Shown piece by piece: positions 26,410-35,265 of a stretch of 64,000 bases of DNA; the first letter of the stretch is position 1; the number at the start of each line of letters is the position of its first letter. The translations under genes and the position numbers were made by a program. The notes under the pieces were generated by a model. The model was not told the DNA's origin. It worked only from the letters and a program-made list of their open reading frames with translations, and searched no databases. The DNA comes from Thiohalophilus sp. (GTDB lineage: Bacteria; Pseudomonadota; Gammaproteobacteria; UBA6429; Thiohalophilaceae): the NCBI RefSeq assembly GCF_034522235.1, contig NZ_JAXHLN010000003.1, positions 2,294,001-2,358,000 on the forward strand, given 5' to 3'.

Positions 26410-27627
26410 TTAAAACATTTCCCTGACTTTCATAATCCCTTCATATAACCGGTCCACCTCGTCAATGGTATTGTACATCGCAAACGAGGCACGGGCGGTG
26501 CCTTCAATGCCGAAGCGCTTCAGCAACGGTTCGGTGCAGTGGGTACCGGTGCGCATGGCAATGCCCAGTTTGTCGAGGATCATGCCTGTGTCGTAAGGAT
26601 GAATACCTTCTAGCAGGAATGAGACAATACTCACCTTGTCGGGGACATTACCATAGATGGTCAAGCCATCAATAGCGGACAGTCGCTCGGTGGCATATTC
26701 CAGCAGCTTTCGCTCGTGCGTGGCGATTTCATCGAGACCAACGGCTCGCAAATAGTCGATGGCGGCGGCCAGGCCAATGGCGCCGACATAGTTAATCGTG
26801 CCTGCCTCAAATTTGAGAGGAAGCTCGGCATAAGAGGTTTTTTCGAAGGATACACTGGCGACCATATCACCGCCGCCCTGGTATGGCGGCAGTTCCTCCA
26901 GCCACTTCTCCTTGCCATAGAGAACGCCAATGCCGGTGGGCCCGTACATCTTATGCCCCGAGAACGTATAAAAATCGCAATCAAGTGCCTGCACATCCAC
27001 GCCTACATGATGAATTCCCTGGGCGCCATCGATAAGTACAGGCACACCATGTTTGTGCGCGGTGTCAATGATTTTCCGAATCGGATTAATTGTGCCAAGT
27101 GTATTGGACACGTGGTTGACTGCAAGAATCTTCACCTTGTCCGTAAGCAGGTTGTCTAATTCATCAACACGTAATACACCAGGGGGATCAAATGGTAGCA
27201 CCTTGAGTCGGGCGCCCTTACGCTCGCAAAGCAATTGCCAGGGCACCAGGTTGGAATGGTGCTCCATGCCGGTTACAAGAACCTCATCGCCCTCGTGGAC
27301 AAATTTTTCGCCAAAACTGAAGGCAACCAGGTTGATGGCGCCTGTGGTACCCGAGGTAAATACAACTTCCCGTGTCGAGGCCGCATTGATGAAGTCACGC
27401 ACATTCTGGCGGGCATGCTCGAACTGTTCGGTGCACTGTTCGCTCAGGTAATGCGTGCCGCGATGAACATTGCTGTTGAATTGGCGGTGTATACGGTCAA
27501 TCGCATCCAGAACCTGGACCGGTTTTTGTGCGGTAGCAGCATTGTCCAGATAAATAAGAGGCTTACCGTGAACCGACTGATGCAGGATGGGAAAATCGTC
27601 CCGGATATTGTTGACATCTAAGGTCAT
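26410..27627 (-). CDS. sufS: SufS-type cysteine desulfurase
   Basis: 405-residue PLP-dependent group II cysteine desulfurase that releases sulfur from cysteine for Fe-S assembly. YLDNAATAQKP at the N-terminus, TSGTTGAINLVA, MEHHSNLVPWQ, the PLP lysine in SGHKMYGPTG (about residue 225), and the active-site cysteine in RTGTHCTEP (about residue 365) are all present. Followed by sufE. Confidence 0.96.
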   Translation of the reverse strand: MTLDVNNIRDDFPILHQSVHGKPLIYLDNAATAQKPVQVLDAIDRIHRQFNSNVHRGTHYLSEQCTEQFEHARQNVRDFINAASTREVVFTSGTTGAINLVAFSFGEKFVHEGDEVLVTGMEHHSNLVPWQLLCERKGARLKVLPFDPPGVLRVDELDNLLTDKVKILAVNHVSNTLGTINPIRKIIDTAHKHGVPVLIDGAQGIHHVGVDVQALDCDFYTFSGHKMYGPTGIGVLYGKEKWLEELPPYQGGGDMVASVSFEKTSYAELPLKFEAGTINYVGAIGLAAAIDYLRAVGLDEIATHERKLLEYATERLSAIDGLTIYGNVPDKVSIVSFLLEGIHPYDTGMILDKLGIAMRTGTHCTEPLLKRFGIEGTARASFAMYNTIDEVDRLYEGIMKVREMF

Positions 27628-28025
27628 CGCGGGGTTCGGGTTCGCTGACTATAAGTGTATTAATCAGCATAACCTGTAGGTATGTAGAGGGCAAGGTGGG
27701 AAAATGTCAAAAATCACCCGGATCGTTCCGGCTCAGGGCACTCCGGCGGGACGCTCGCTTCAATCCATTGCGCCCGCCTCTGCGGCCTGTTCTGGCCACC
27801 CTGTTTGTAGCGGCGTGTAGCCCCACTCGCTGGGCAATCTGCGATCAGGCTCCCTGCGGCCTTGACCGGGCACGCGCTCTGCGCGCCGTACAGTCGCATA
27901 ATTATCCATGAAGCGCATCAGCGCCACTGGGTCAGGATCTTAGCTGGAAGGTAAAACGGCGGGGCCGATCAGAATAACAGAAAGTAGGAGGCGCATTAGC
28001 TAACGCCAGAAATGATTGAAGAGAA
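27628..28025. other. Gene-free stretch upstream of sufS
   Basis: Nothing convincing is encoded. The GC-rich middle part (27720-27900) contains frames without start signals or recognisable motifs and may be old debris. The first ~60 bases presumably hold the sufSE promoter, reading leftward. Confidence 0.4.
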
Positions 28026-28053
28026 GCCGCGCGACTGTTGAGGGTCGCGCGGC
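28026..28053 (-). terminator. Intrinsic terminator at the end of the apr-linked gene group
   Basis: GCCGCGCGAC and GTCGCGCGGC form a perfect 10-bp stem with an 8-base loop, nine bases after the stop of the 53-residue peptide gene. Reading leftward the hairpin is followed by TTCTCTTC. It closes the group of genes downstream of aprA. Confidence 0.75.
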
Positions 28054-28061
28054 TGATCGCC

Positions 28062-28223
28062 TCAGGGCTTCTTGGGGGTGGTGTAGGGCACTTCTTTCTG
28101 GAAGGATTCCCAGATGGTGTCATAACCAACGTAACCTTTCTCATTAGCCGGCATTTGACGGGTTGTCAGAAAACGTGACTTGCCATCGGGAACCTTGGGC
28201 CGGGTTTTTGGTGCATCACTCAT
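28062..28223 (-). CDS. 53-residue soluble peptide, unknown function
   Basis: Small ORF with a strong ribosome site (AGGAG ten bases before ATG 28223) and a strong terminator just after its stop, so it is very likely a real gene. The product is polar, Lys/Pro-rich and contains an aromatic centre (GYVGYDTIWESFQKEV). It ends in TTPKKP. No signal peptide, no Cys. I do not recognise it. It is the last gene of the row aprMBA, 130-aa protein, SlyD-like, HIT, this peptide. Confidence 0.7.
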   Translation of the reverse strand: MSDAPKTRPKVPDGKSRFLTTRQMPANEKGYVGYDTIWESFQKEVPYTTPKKP

Positions 28224-28308
28224 AATCATCACTCCTCAATGGTTGAAACGGGAGGAATTAAAACAGGGATGTCAGCCCCTCCCACTTAACTGACGTAAAT
28301 CATACTCT

Positions 28309-28722
28309 CTAGCGCGTGTAATGTCCCTTTTTGGGAATCACATGCCGCACGCCCCCCTGGGGATTTTCAACATCCCCCGTGTAGCGGGGTATGACATGAA
28401 TATGGACGTGGAAGATACTCTGTCCGGCCGCCGGTCCAATATTAACGCCGATGTTGTAGCCGTCAGGGTTGAACTCCTCGTCCAGCAACCTGCGCTCCTC
28501 GGTGATCAGCGCCATGCAGGCGTTGATCTCTTCGGGCGTCAGGTCAAAAAAGCTGGCAACATGGCGACGCGGAATCACCAGGGTATGCCCCGGGCTCACC
28601 GCGTAGGTGTCACGAGCACTGTAAGCCAGTTCATTTTCCAGTGATACCCCGCGTGGATCTGTACAAAACAGGCACGGATTATTGGGGTCTCTTTTTTGTT
28701 CTGCTTTTGCTTCAGACGACAA
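28309..28722 (-). CDS. HIT-family nucleotide hydrolase/transferase linked to APS reductase
   Basis: 137 residues. Histidine-triad signature QSIFHVHIHVIPRY (about 108-121) with the catalytic central His, preceded by TLVIPRRHVASFFDLTPEE. N-terminal CLFC pair. HIT proteins hydrolyse or phosphorolyse nucleoside phosphoramidates and related compounds; some family members act on adenylylsulfate (APS). It is downstream of aprMBA, whose product is APS when running oxidatively. A role in releasing sulfate and AMP/ADP from APS is therefore an attractive inference, not shown. Confidence 0.9.
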   Translation of the reverse strand: MSSEAKAEQKRDPNNPCLFCTDPRGVSLENELAYSARDTYAVSPGHTLVIPRRHVASFFDLTPEEINACMALITEERRLLDEEFNPDGYNIGVNIGPAAGQSIFHVHIHVIPRYTGDVENPQGGVRHVIPKKGHYTR

Positions 28723-28751
28723 ACTTCTACTCCCGTTCGTCTGGCACCCGG

Positions 28752-29276
28752 TTATTGCACAGGAACCCTGGTAGTCCCTTCAACATCCGGAACGTCGTCG
28801 ACCTTGCCACCGAACTCGATTTCTTCTTCGCTGGCATCACGAACTTCCTTGATTTCCAGTTTGAAAATGACTTCCCTGCCACACAGCGGGTTGTTGCCAT
28901 CGATAGTGACGGTCTTTTTATCCACTCTTGTGACCAGAAATGTCTTGGTCTGCCCCCTCTCGTTTTCCATCAGGATGGACGTGCCGACTTCGCGATATTC
29001 CTCAGGCACATTTTCGATAGGCTCGACAATGACCAGAGATTCGTCTCTGGGACCATACAACTGGTTACAGTCTATCGGCACCTCGATCACATCACCCGCG
29101 AGCTTGCCTTCCAGCTCGGCGGTAACGGCAGGTGCGAGGACTTCACTTACCCCGTGAACATAACCCAGGGGGTATTCGATCTCGGTCAGTACAGATCCTG
29201 ACTTTTTATCGATGACCTTGTACTTGAGTTCGACGTACTTGTTGTCAGCGATGGCGTCTTCGAGTTGTTGATTCAT
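28752..29276 (-). CDS. SlyD-like FKBP-type peptidyl-prolyl isomerase
   Basis: 174 residues. FKBP core with PLGYVHGVSEVLAPAVTAELEGKLAGD and an inserted flap domain, then IDGNNPLCGREVIFKLEIKEVR, the SlyD signature. It lacks the His-rich metal-binding tail of E. coli SlyD. ATG 29276 begins the conserved region; a few extra codons upstream are possible. Likely a folding helper; its place in the apr gene group suggests an APS reductase-related role but that is inference. Confidence 0.88.
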   Translation of the reverse strand: MNQQLEDAIADNKYVELKYKVIDKKSGSVLTEIEYPLGYVHGVSEVLAPAVTAELEGKLAGDVIEVPIDCNQLYGPRDESLVIVEPIENVPEEYREVGTSILMENERGQTKTFLVTRVDKKTVTIDGNNPLCGREVIFKLEIKEVRDASEEEIEFGGKVDDVPDVEGTTRVPVQ

Positions 29277-29336
29277 ATTACAAGCTTTCAATCTGTATTG
29301 ATTAAGGTATTAAAAACAGGATCAGATGATTCGAAC

Positions 29337-29723
29337 TCAGAATATGGAGGCACCAAAGATTCTGACTTCACCATCTTCATAACCCAGTACCATGCGGCCC
29401 AGCCACTCACCTTCTTTCTTCTTACTGCGAACCCGGTAGAGAATCGTGACATGTTCGCCACGGCGAATCGTCCCCAGATAGTCATAATCTTCGGACAAGC
29501 TTCTCGTCAGCTCGCTTTTGGCAAACTGCTTGCCGACTTCGACTTCATTCAGGCCAAACAGCAGGTTGTAGGAGAATTTTTTGATGAATTTACCGTACTG
29601 GCCTTTATTGGAATATTTGATCAGGTCTTCCCACATGGGATGTGCAATAGCCAGCAACTCCTCATCGGGCATATTAATAATATTCTGCTGGTTTTGTGTC
29701 TCGATTGATGCTTCAGTTGTCAT
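29337..29723 (-). CDS. Conserved hypothetical protein downstream of aprA
   Basis: 128 residues, soluble, no Cys, no signal peptide. N-terminal helix-rich part (MPDEELLAIAHPMWEDLIKYS) then a beta-rich part resembling a small NTF2/cystatin-like fold (YDYLGTIRRGEHVTILYRV, EWLGRMVLGYEDGEVRIFGASIF). The fold is an impression only. ATG 29723 is preferred over GTG 29729. Function unknown. It follows aprA after a terminator and may have its own promoter. Confidence 0.75.
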   Translation of the reverse strand: MTTEASIETQNQQNIINMPDEELLAIAHPMWEDLIKYSNKGQYGKFIKKFSYNLLFGLNEVEVGKQFAKSELTRSLSEDYDYLGTIRRGEHVTILYRVRSKKKEGEWLGRMVLGYEDGEVRIFGASIF

Positions 29724-29805
29724 AGTCACGCTTCTATTGCTACCAATAATCAGTTTTCCAGTTAAGCAACCCGGGGCCTTAAAACTTTTCCAACAGGAAA
29801 AGAAA

Positions 29806-29842
29806 CACCAGCAACCACTTTAAAAACAAGAAGTTGCTGGTG
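29806..29842 (-). terminator. Intrinsic terminator of the aprMBA operon
   Basis: CACCAGCAAC (29806-29815) and GTTGCTGGTG (29833-29842) form a perfect 10-bp stem with a 17-base loop. Reading leftward it is followed by TTTCTTTT. It begins 23 bases after the aprA stop. Confidence 0.8.
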
Positions 29843-29865
29843 CTTTACGGCCTTCAGGGCAGATC

Positions 29866-31734
29866 TTATTCGTTTTCGTCTACCAGGTGATAACAAGGAG
29901 CTTTCTCCATTGTGTATTCACCTGTTTTGGGATCACGACGAGAAACGGTCAGCACATGCCAGTTTTCATCATCCAGCTTCAGTGCATCACCACGGTAGTA
30001 ATAGCCGGGCCAGCGGGTTTCCCTGCGGAACAGCGTATGATGCATTACAGATTCTGAAGCGCGATGACGATGCATCAGTTCCCATGCACGCAAAAGTTCA
30101 TGGAAATCTTTTGCGGCAATCTTCTCCAGATCCTCTTCCAGAATGGCCAGTTTCTTCAGACCGATATGCAGAAGCTTCTCGTTGGTCATGTAGTTGACGC
30201 TGGCGCCACCACAGTACTCATCCATCAATTTCTGCAAACGATCCAGGCCCTGGCGAGGATTGATGTAGTTGGGGTTAACATCACCGGCAGTGATCTCGTT
30301 GCGGTAAATCTTGTAGTGCTCCATCGGCTTGAAGATCTGCGTCTTGCGGTCGTTGATCTGCTTCTCGGAGACCACAATGCCTTCGGCCTTGCCGTCGTCG
30401 ATGTACTTGCAGGCGGCCTTGGCAGCCAGACGACCTTCGGTAAAGGAACCGGAGGAAAAGGCGTGCGGCGTACCGCCCACCGCGTCACCGGCACCGAACA
30501 GACCCTCAACGGTGGTCATGCGGTTATAACCCCAGAAGTATTCTTCCGGTGAGATATCCTCGGGACCTGAACACCATGCGCCACAACCGGTCGCATGTGA
30601 ACCCATAACATAGGGCTCGGAGGTAGTCAGCTCGGGGTTTTCGTTCTTGGGATCCACGTCGGTGGCAGCCCACAGTACCGCCTGACCGACGGTCATGCCC
30701 AGAAAGTTATGCCAGCCGATCTCTTCGAGATGCGGATCCTGGAAGGCTTCCATGGTGACCATGTGAATCGGACCACGACCGGCATTTACCTCGGAGATCA
30801 AGGCGTGGTTACGCAGGCAGGTCGGAATCGGACGATGCGTTACGTGAGAAGCATCGGGATCCAGGTATTCCTTACCGACGATTTCCTGCAGACCGGGCCA
30901 CCACTTGGACTCATACTCTTCGCCCAGGCAGTTCTGGGTGTAGGTCTTCAGATGCAGAAAGTATGCACCCACCGGACCGTAACCGTCTTTGAAACGGGCC
31001 AGTACGATACGGTTTTCCATCTGGGTCATTTTTGCGCCGGCTTCGATCAACAAACCATAAGCTGAACCGGATGACCACGGTGCATACCAGACACGACCCG
31101 CACCTTCACCCACGGAACGCGGTTTGAAGATGTTGGAAGCACCACCGGCACCGACGATGACGGTCTTGGACTTGAATACGTGGTAGTTACCGGTACGGAC
31201 GTTGAAACCGACGGCACCGGCAACGCGGTTTTCCTTGGCTTCGTCCATCAGCAGGTGAGTGACACAGATACGGTTGAAGACCTCATCCGCGGATTTCTTG
31301 GCGGCTTCGGCCACAATCGGCTTGTAGGACTCACCGTGAATCATGATCTGCCAGCGACCTTCACGCTGATAGGCACCGGTTTTGGGATCGCGCATCAGCG
31401 GCAGCCCCCATTCCTCGAACTGATGTACAGCCGAGTCCACGTGACGGGCCATATCAAACAACAGATCTTCACGCACCATGCCCATCAGGTCGATACGTGC
31501 GTAACGCACGTGATCTTCCGGGTTATTTTCACCGAAGCGCGTACCCATGTAGCAGTTAATGGCGTACAGGCCCTGTGCAACCGCACCGGAACGATCGATG
31601 TTTGCCTTTTCGGCGATAACAATCTTCTTGTCCTGACCCCAGTATCTGGCTTCGAATGCAGCACCGGTCCCACCGAGGCCCGCACCTGCTACCAGGACAT
31701 CAATATTGTCTTCTATTATTGTTTTGTAAGCCAT
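29866..31734 (-). CDS. aprA: Adenylylsulfate reductase alpha subunit
   Basis: 622-residue FAD subunit of dissimilatory APS reductase; in sulfur oxidisers it works in reverse, oxidising sulfite plus AMP to APS. N-terminal dinucleotide fold VLVAGAGLGGTGAAFEARYW, KANIDRSGAVAQGLYAINCY, QREGRWQIMIHGESYKPIVAEAA, GAGGASNIFKPRSVGEG, and HPIPTCLRN-type substrate motif (HRPIPTCLRNHALISEV). GLFGAGDAVGGTPHAFSSGSFTEGRLAAKAA closes the FAD site. The ATG shares one base with the aprB stop. Cytoplasmic heterodimer with AprB. Confidence 0.98.
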   Translation of the reverse strand: MAYKTIIEDNIDVLVAGAGLGGTGAAFEARYWGQDKKIVIAEKANIDRSGAVAQGLYAINCYMGTRFGENNPEDHVRYARIDLMGMVREDLLFDMARHVDSAVHQFEEWGLPLMRDPKTGAYQREGRWQIMIHGESYKPIVAEAAKKSADEVFNRICVTHLLMDEAKENRVAGAVGFNVRTGNYHVFKSKTVIVGAGGASNIFKPRSVGEGAGRVWYAPWSSGSAYGLLIEAGAKMTQMENRIVLARFKDGYGPVGAYFLHLKTYTQNCLGEEYESKWWPGLQEIVGKEYLDPDASHVTHRPIPTCLRNHALISEVNAGRGPIHMVTMEAFQDPHLEEIGWHNFLGMTVGQAVLWAATDVDPKNENPELTTSEPYVMGSHATGCGAWCSGPEDISPEEYFWGYNRMTTVEGLFGAGDAVGGTPHAFSSGSFTEGRLAAKAACKYIDDGKAEGIVVSEKQINDRKTQIFKPMEHYKIYRNEITAGDVNPNYINPRQGLDRLQKLMDEYCGGASVNYMTNEKLLHIGLKKLAILEEDLEKIAAKDFHELLRAWELMHRHRASESVMHHTLFRRETRWPGYYYRGDALKLDDENWHVLTVSRRDPKTGEYTMEKAPCYHLVDENE

Positions 31735-32216
31735 CAGTAGTACACCCCTGCTTTCATTTTTAACCCGTTTGATTTCAAGGTGTGTATATCCCCGTCATCA
31801 AGACGAATATATTTCGGTTCGTTATACAGCAACTGGCTGTTACGCATTTCCTGGGTCGGACCTTGCACTGAAGCGAGCTTGGGAATGTGTTTGCCCCATG
31901 GCTTGGTTGTAATCGGTGCAAGCAGTTCCATGTCTTTTTCGCCGTTGCGGAACTTGATGCGCCAGGCAATAACACCTTTTTCCTCGTCACGTTTCACACG
32001 TACCGAGTGCCCCAGCGGCGCAAAGTCTGCGTAACCACGCACATCAATGGCGTTCATCGGACAGGCTTTTACACAGGAGTAGCACTCCCAGCACATGTTG
32101 GGTTCGATGTTGTACGCACGGCGAGTTACCTTGTCGATATGCATAATGTCCGACGGACAGATATCGACGCAATGACCACAGCCATCACAACGCGTCATAT
32201 ATACAAAAGTTGGCAT
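31734..32216 (-). CDS. aprB: Adenylylsulfate reductase beta subunit
   Basis: 160-residue ferredoxin-like subunit carrying two [4Fe-4S] clusters: CDGCGHCVDICP (residues 10-21) and CWECYSCVKACP (about 42-53). It has the long C-terminal tail that wraps around AprA in known structures. It moves electrons between AprA's FAD and the membrane partner. Preceded by aprM with a 21-base gap, followed by aprA with a TGATG overlap. Confidence 0.98.
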   Translation of the reverse strand: MPTFVYMTRCDGCGHCVDICPSDIMHIDKVTRRAYNIEPNMCWECYSCVKACPMNAIDVRGYADFAPLGHSVRVKRDEEKGVIAWRIKFRNGEKDMELLAPITTKPWGKHIPKLASVQGPTQEMRNSQLLYNEPKYIRLDDGDIHTLKSNGLKMKAGVYY

Positions 32217-32237
32217 TTTTTATCTCCTGCTATCGAA

Positions 32238-33077
32238 TTAGTAGTGGCGCGGTGCTTCACGCTTGATACCAAGGCCCATGTCTGAAGGGTTCTTGCCCAT
32301 ATATTCAGGAATATCCGGAAATTTTGCCTGTACTGCAGGGTCCGACAGATCATAGTCAGCCGGCAGGTTTTCTCTGGAACCATCCGCTTTAATCGTCCGT
32401 TTCTGGAAGGCCGCAGCAGGTTTGAAGAACATGTGAGCAAACTTGGACCACAGCACGGTACTAAACAGAACAGTCGTGGCTACGATGAACAGAACAAAGA
32501 ACAACATATCCCAGCCGGCAGCACCAGCGGACTGCAGGATGGACCAGATCAGGCCAAATGTCGCCATGGTGATCAGAGAAAGGATGAAGATATCGGCCTG
32601 ACGCAATTGATACCACTTGACAGCTTCTGCAGAAACATCAACGCGGATGGAGAACCAGAACCAGTAACCACCGATGACTAGCATCAGGGCACCGACATGC
32701 CACAGCAGCGGTACAGTACCGGATGAAGTGTCCGCTCCGAAAATCATCATCACGGTTGTCACGACGAAGATAATGAAGCCGTACATGGTCAACAGGTGAG
32801 AGATTCTGCGACGGATATTGCAGAACTCGGAAGAAGTGATGACTTCACTGGCTACGGTCTTGACCAGCAGTGATGCTTTTTCACCACCACCGACTGTTCG
32901 TTTGGCAGCCTTCTGCGACTTTTTCGAATTTTCGAAAAAGTACTGGGCACTTTTCTTGTGCATCATATCCAGCACTGTACCCAGCACCACCAGGATAATC
33001 ATTAAAATGATGTAACCCTGCATGATCTCGGGAGATATCAATGCTGTTAGTTCAGAGAAGGGGTTGGTGGTCAGCAT
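32238..33077 (-). CDS. aprM: AprM membrane anchor/electron acceptor of APS reductase
   Basis: 279 residues, about five membrane segments (near 20-42, 95-118, 130-150, 168-190, 200-222) and a soluble C-terminus. AprM is the membrane protein found with aprBA in sulfur oxidisers that lack QmoABC, and is thought to pass electrons from AprBA to the quinone pool. It resembles the membrane part of QmoC. ATG 33077 follows AGAGGAAG; an upstream TTG at 33119 is less likely. First gene of aprMBA. Confidence 0.88.
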   Translation of the reverse strand: MLTTNPFSELTALISPEIMQGYIILMIILVVLGTVLDMMHKKSAQYFFENSKKSQKAAKRTVGGGEKASLLVKTVASEVITSSEFCNIRRRISHLLTMYGFIIFVVTTVMMIFGADTSSGTVPLLWHVGALMLVIGGYWFWFSIRVDVSAEAVKWYQLRQADIFILSLITMATFGLIWSILQSAGAAGWDMLFFVLFIVATTVLFSTVLWSKFAHMFFKPAAAFQKRTIKADGSRENLPADYDLSDPAVQAKFPDIPEYMGKNPSDMGLGIKREAPRHY

Positions 33078-33111
33078 ATGAGACACTTCCTCTAATTTAT
33101 TGTTTATGATT

Positions 33112-33127
33112 TGTAACAATCGTTACA
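33112..33127. promoter_or_regulatory. Perfect 16-bp inverted repeat upstream of aprM
   Basis: TGTAAC-AATC-GTTACA lies 34 bases upstream of the aprM start. Symmetry and position fit an operator for a dimeric regulator or a site overlapping the promoter. The regulator is unknown. Confidence 0.5.
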
Positions 33128-33396
33128 CCCGCAATAACGCGGCCAAGGTTAACATTGCTCTTGCGGTTCGACCAGACAATCACGATAAACGTTTTTTATC
33201 CGTCATTCCGAAAGTTGATAAGAGCCTCAGCTCGTGGAGGGAGGCGAAGCCCGCTATTATAGCGCGGAGCGGCTCTCAACACCAGATGGCTGGATAGTCC
33301 GTGTGCAATTCATGGAGTTACGATTCTGACTCTATTTTAGTATTTGCTAATATTGTAATAATCCTTCGGCGAACTTAGAATCTTTCTAAATCACGA

Positions 33397-33753
33397 CTAC
33401 TCCGCCCAGACGTGGATCTCGACCTCGACGATACTGCCCGCGTCATCCAGCACGGCATTGACGCCGCGGGCCTTGCAGTCAGTCTGCCCCGGAACGGACA
33501 TTGGCTGTTTGAATTCGGCACATACCTTTACCCGGGGTAGCGCGTTATTCAATTCATAGACATATTCGACGCGAACGGGAGTCAGCATCGATGCATCGAG
33601 GGTTTGATCAAACACGACCAACTCGCCCCGCTTAACCGCCTTTAAATAGATCCGGACAATCTCGCGCGGTTCATCGAACTCATGATCGACGGGATGCTGT
33701 GACATCCCGGTAACATGCGCAGACGCCTGGCCATTCATCGCAGACCCGATCAT
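33397..33753 (-). CDS. Conserved hypothetical protein
   Basis: Up to 118 residues. The start is uncertain (ATGs at 33753, 33738 and 33705, none with a clear ribosome site). The core is beta-rich (GELVVFDQTLDASMLTPVRVEYVYELN, VKVCAEFKQPM, GSIVEVEIHVWAE). No signal peptide. No family recognised. Upstream of the aprMBA promoter region on the same strand. Confidence 0.55.
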   Translation of the reverse strand: MIGSAMNGQASAHVTGMSQHPVDHEFDEPREIVRIYLKAVKRGELVVFDQTLDASMLTPVRVEYVYELNNALPRVKVCAEFKQPMSVPGQTDCKARGVNAVLDDAGSIVEVEIHVWAE

Positions 33754-33914
33754 TGAAAAATTAACACGATGAATACTGTTTCATTTTAAAACCTTCACAC
33801 TGTCTAAAATTCATAGCGCCAGTGTAGACAATCGGGTGACCCGCCGCTGCTCCGGGCTGAGGCATTCATGATCCTGCTGCCCGATATCGCCCACATTGTT
33901 CCCAACCCGCGCAT

Positions 33915-34215
33915 CGAACTTGCGACTGACCCGGCTGTCGCCGGATGCCACCGAATCCCCCAACAGGTGGAACAACTCGAACAGCGGGTAATGGACAAAA
34001 TCCGCAGCGAACTGCCCGACGTCAACTGGCTGCACAACTTTGCCACCCTGGGGCCTTACGATTACGTGGGCATTTTCGAGGCCCCCGACGTCGAGACCGC
34101 AACCCGAGTATCAATGCTGGTGCAGATATTCGGCCATGCCACCTCGGAGATCTGGGCGGCCACCGAGTGGCAACGCTTCAGGGAGTTGCTGCACGATATG
34201 CCACGGGCGGCGTAA
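33915..34215 (+). pseudogene. GYD-domain protein, frameshifted and lacking a start
   Basis: GYD domain proteins are ~95 residues and begin with a strand plus LTRLSPDA. Here LRLTRLSPDATESPN is readable in one frame (33923-33967). The rest, VEQLEQRVMDKIRSELPDVNWLHNFATLGPYDYVGIFEAPD..ATEWQRFRELL, continues in another frame to 34215. A single indel near 33960, within the run of Cs and As, explains this. No start codon precedes the first part. A shorter product starting at ATG 33868 or 33991 might still be made. Confidence 0.65.
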
Positions 34216-34396
34216 AGGTCTTTATCTGCCACCGCCAGGAATCGATTCAGCGCAGCGCTGGCGCAGAACCCTGCAAACAAGCTGTTCGCTCCCTTCTGCG
34301 CCTGAGGCATGCCAAAAAACCGGGCTCAGGGCACAGGTTTGTCCGACAGGTCAAAACAATTGGGCGCTCTTCCCGGTTTTCTTCTTACCCGTCTTT

Positions 34397-34708
34397 TTAT
34401 TCCGGATAAGGATCCATCTCCAGCTTTTGTACGTGATGGGCCAGCATGTGAATGTAACCGTGATGGCGACGCTCCCCACTACTGGTGAATTCGAAGCCAT
34501 ACACCCGGTAAAGCGCCAGGGCACCGCGCGGCCCGCGCCGCACTCGCAGTTTGTGCAGCGCGACGCTATCGTCGAGAAACTGTACCCCGGCCTCGCGGCA
34601 GGCTTGGATGCCGGCACGACGCGCGATCTCCTTGCTGCCCATCCCCTTCCACCACAATACCGCCAGCAGGGCGACGGGGATAAAGACAAGCAATCCCGTC
34701 AGCGTCAT
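34397..34708 (-). CDS. DUF3301 family small membrane-anchored protein
   Basis: 103 residues: an N-terminal membrane helix (residues 4-20) then a soluble part with ARRAGIQACREAGVQFLDDSVALHKLRVRRGPRGALALYRVYGFEFTSSGERRHHGYIHML, matching the DUF3301 family found in gammaproteobacteria. Function unknown. Confidence 0.8.
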   Translation of the reverse strand: MTLTGLLVFIPVALLAVLWWKGMGSKEIARRAGIQACREAGVQFLDDSVALHKLRVRRGPRGALALYRVYGFEFTSSGERRHHGYIHMLAHHVQKLEMDPYPE

Positions 34709-34865
34709 TCGACCCGCTCCGTCAGCAGATGCGTACGCATGTAAGAATGATTCGTAGTGTCATTTGTCATGGCCCGATTTTGCCAACTAACCGCGGTCAG
34801 TGCACGCTTATTACTGATATTAAGAAAATCTGTATCCTGTCCCGGGTATTGCCACCAGTGGCACC

Positions 34866-35189
34866 TTGTCGGTCGAACCGGCTATCCAGAGCGAGGTCAA
34901 CCGCGAAGGGCACGGCAGCTACGCGGAACCGACCAACCCCAAAGAGTATGAAAAGGACCGCTTCGCCCGGGAACTGGCAAACGTCCTTAACAAGGCGCGC
35001 AGTGAGAATCAGTTCAACGAACTGGTCATCGTCGCCTCTCCCCACTTTCATGGCCTCATCAATCAGCATCTTTATGATGAATCGAGCGAGAAGGTAAGCC
35101 ACAACATCGAAAAAGATTACACCCAGGTAAAGGATAGCGATATGCTGGATACGCTCCTTCCCTACCTGCGTCCGTACCTGAAGGAATAA
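34866..35189 (+). pseudogene. Host-attachment (AtsA-like) family protein, N-terminus lost
   Basis: The last ~85 residues (SYAEPTNPKEYEKDRFARELANVLNKARSENQFNELVIVASPHFHGLINQHL, then VSHNIEKDYTQVKDSDMLDTLL) match the C-terminal two-thirds of the 'protein required for attachment to host cells' family, normally ~145 residues. The expected N-terminal strand with its SRARLF-type motif is missing in this frame; a degraded echo (VSARLL) appears in another frame at 34790-34815. Only a TTG start is available. It is probably inactive. Confidence 0.6.
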
Positions 35190-35265
35190 ACATGCACCGC
35201 CTCCCGGTCACATCAAACCGGGAGGACGAACAATGTGTCATTTGCCCGCCACAATGTTCGGCGCC

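Noticed and set aside
27696-27911. Open frames in the gap upstream of sufS
   Set aside because: Arg/Pro-rich translations on both strands, no ribosome sites, no motifs.
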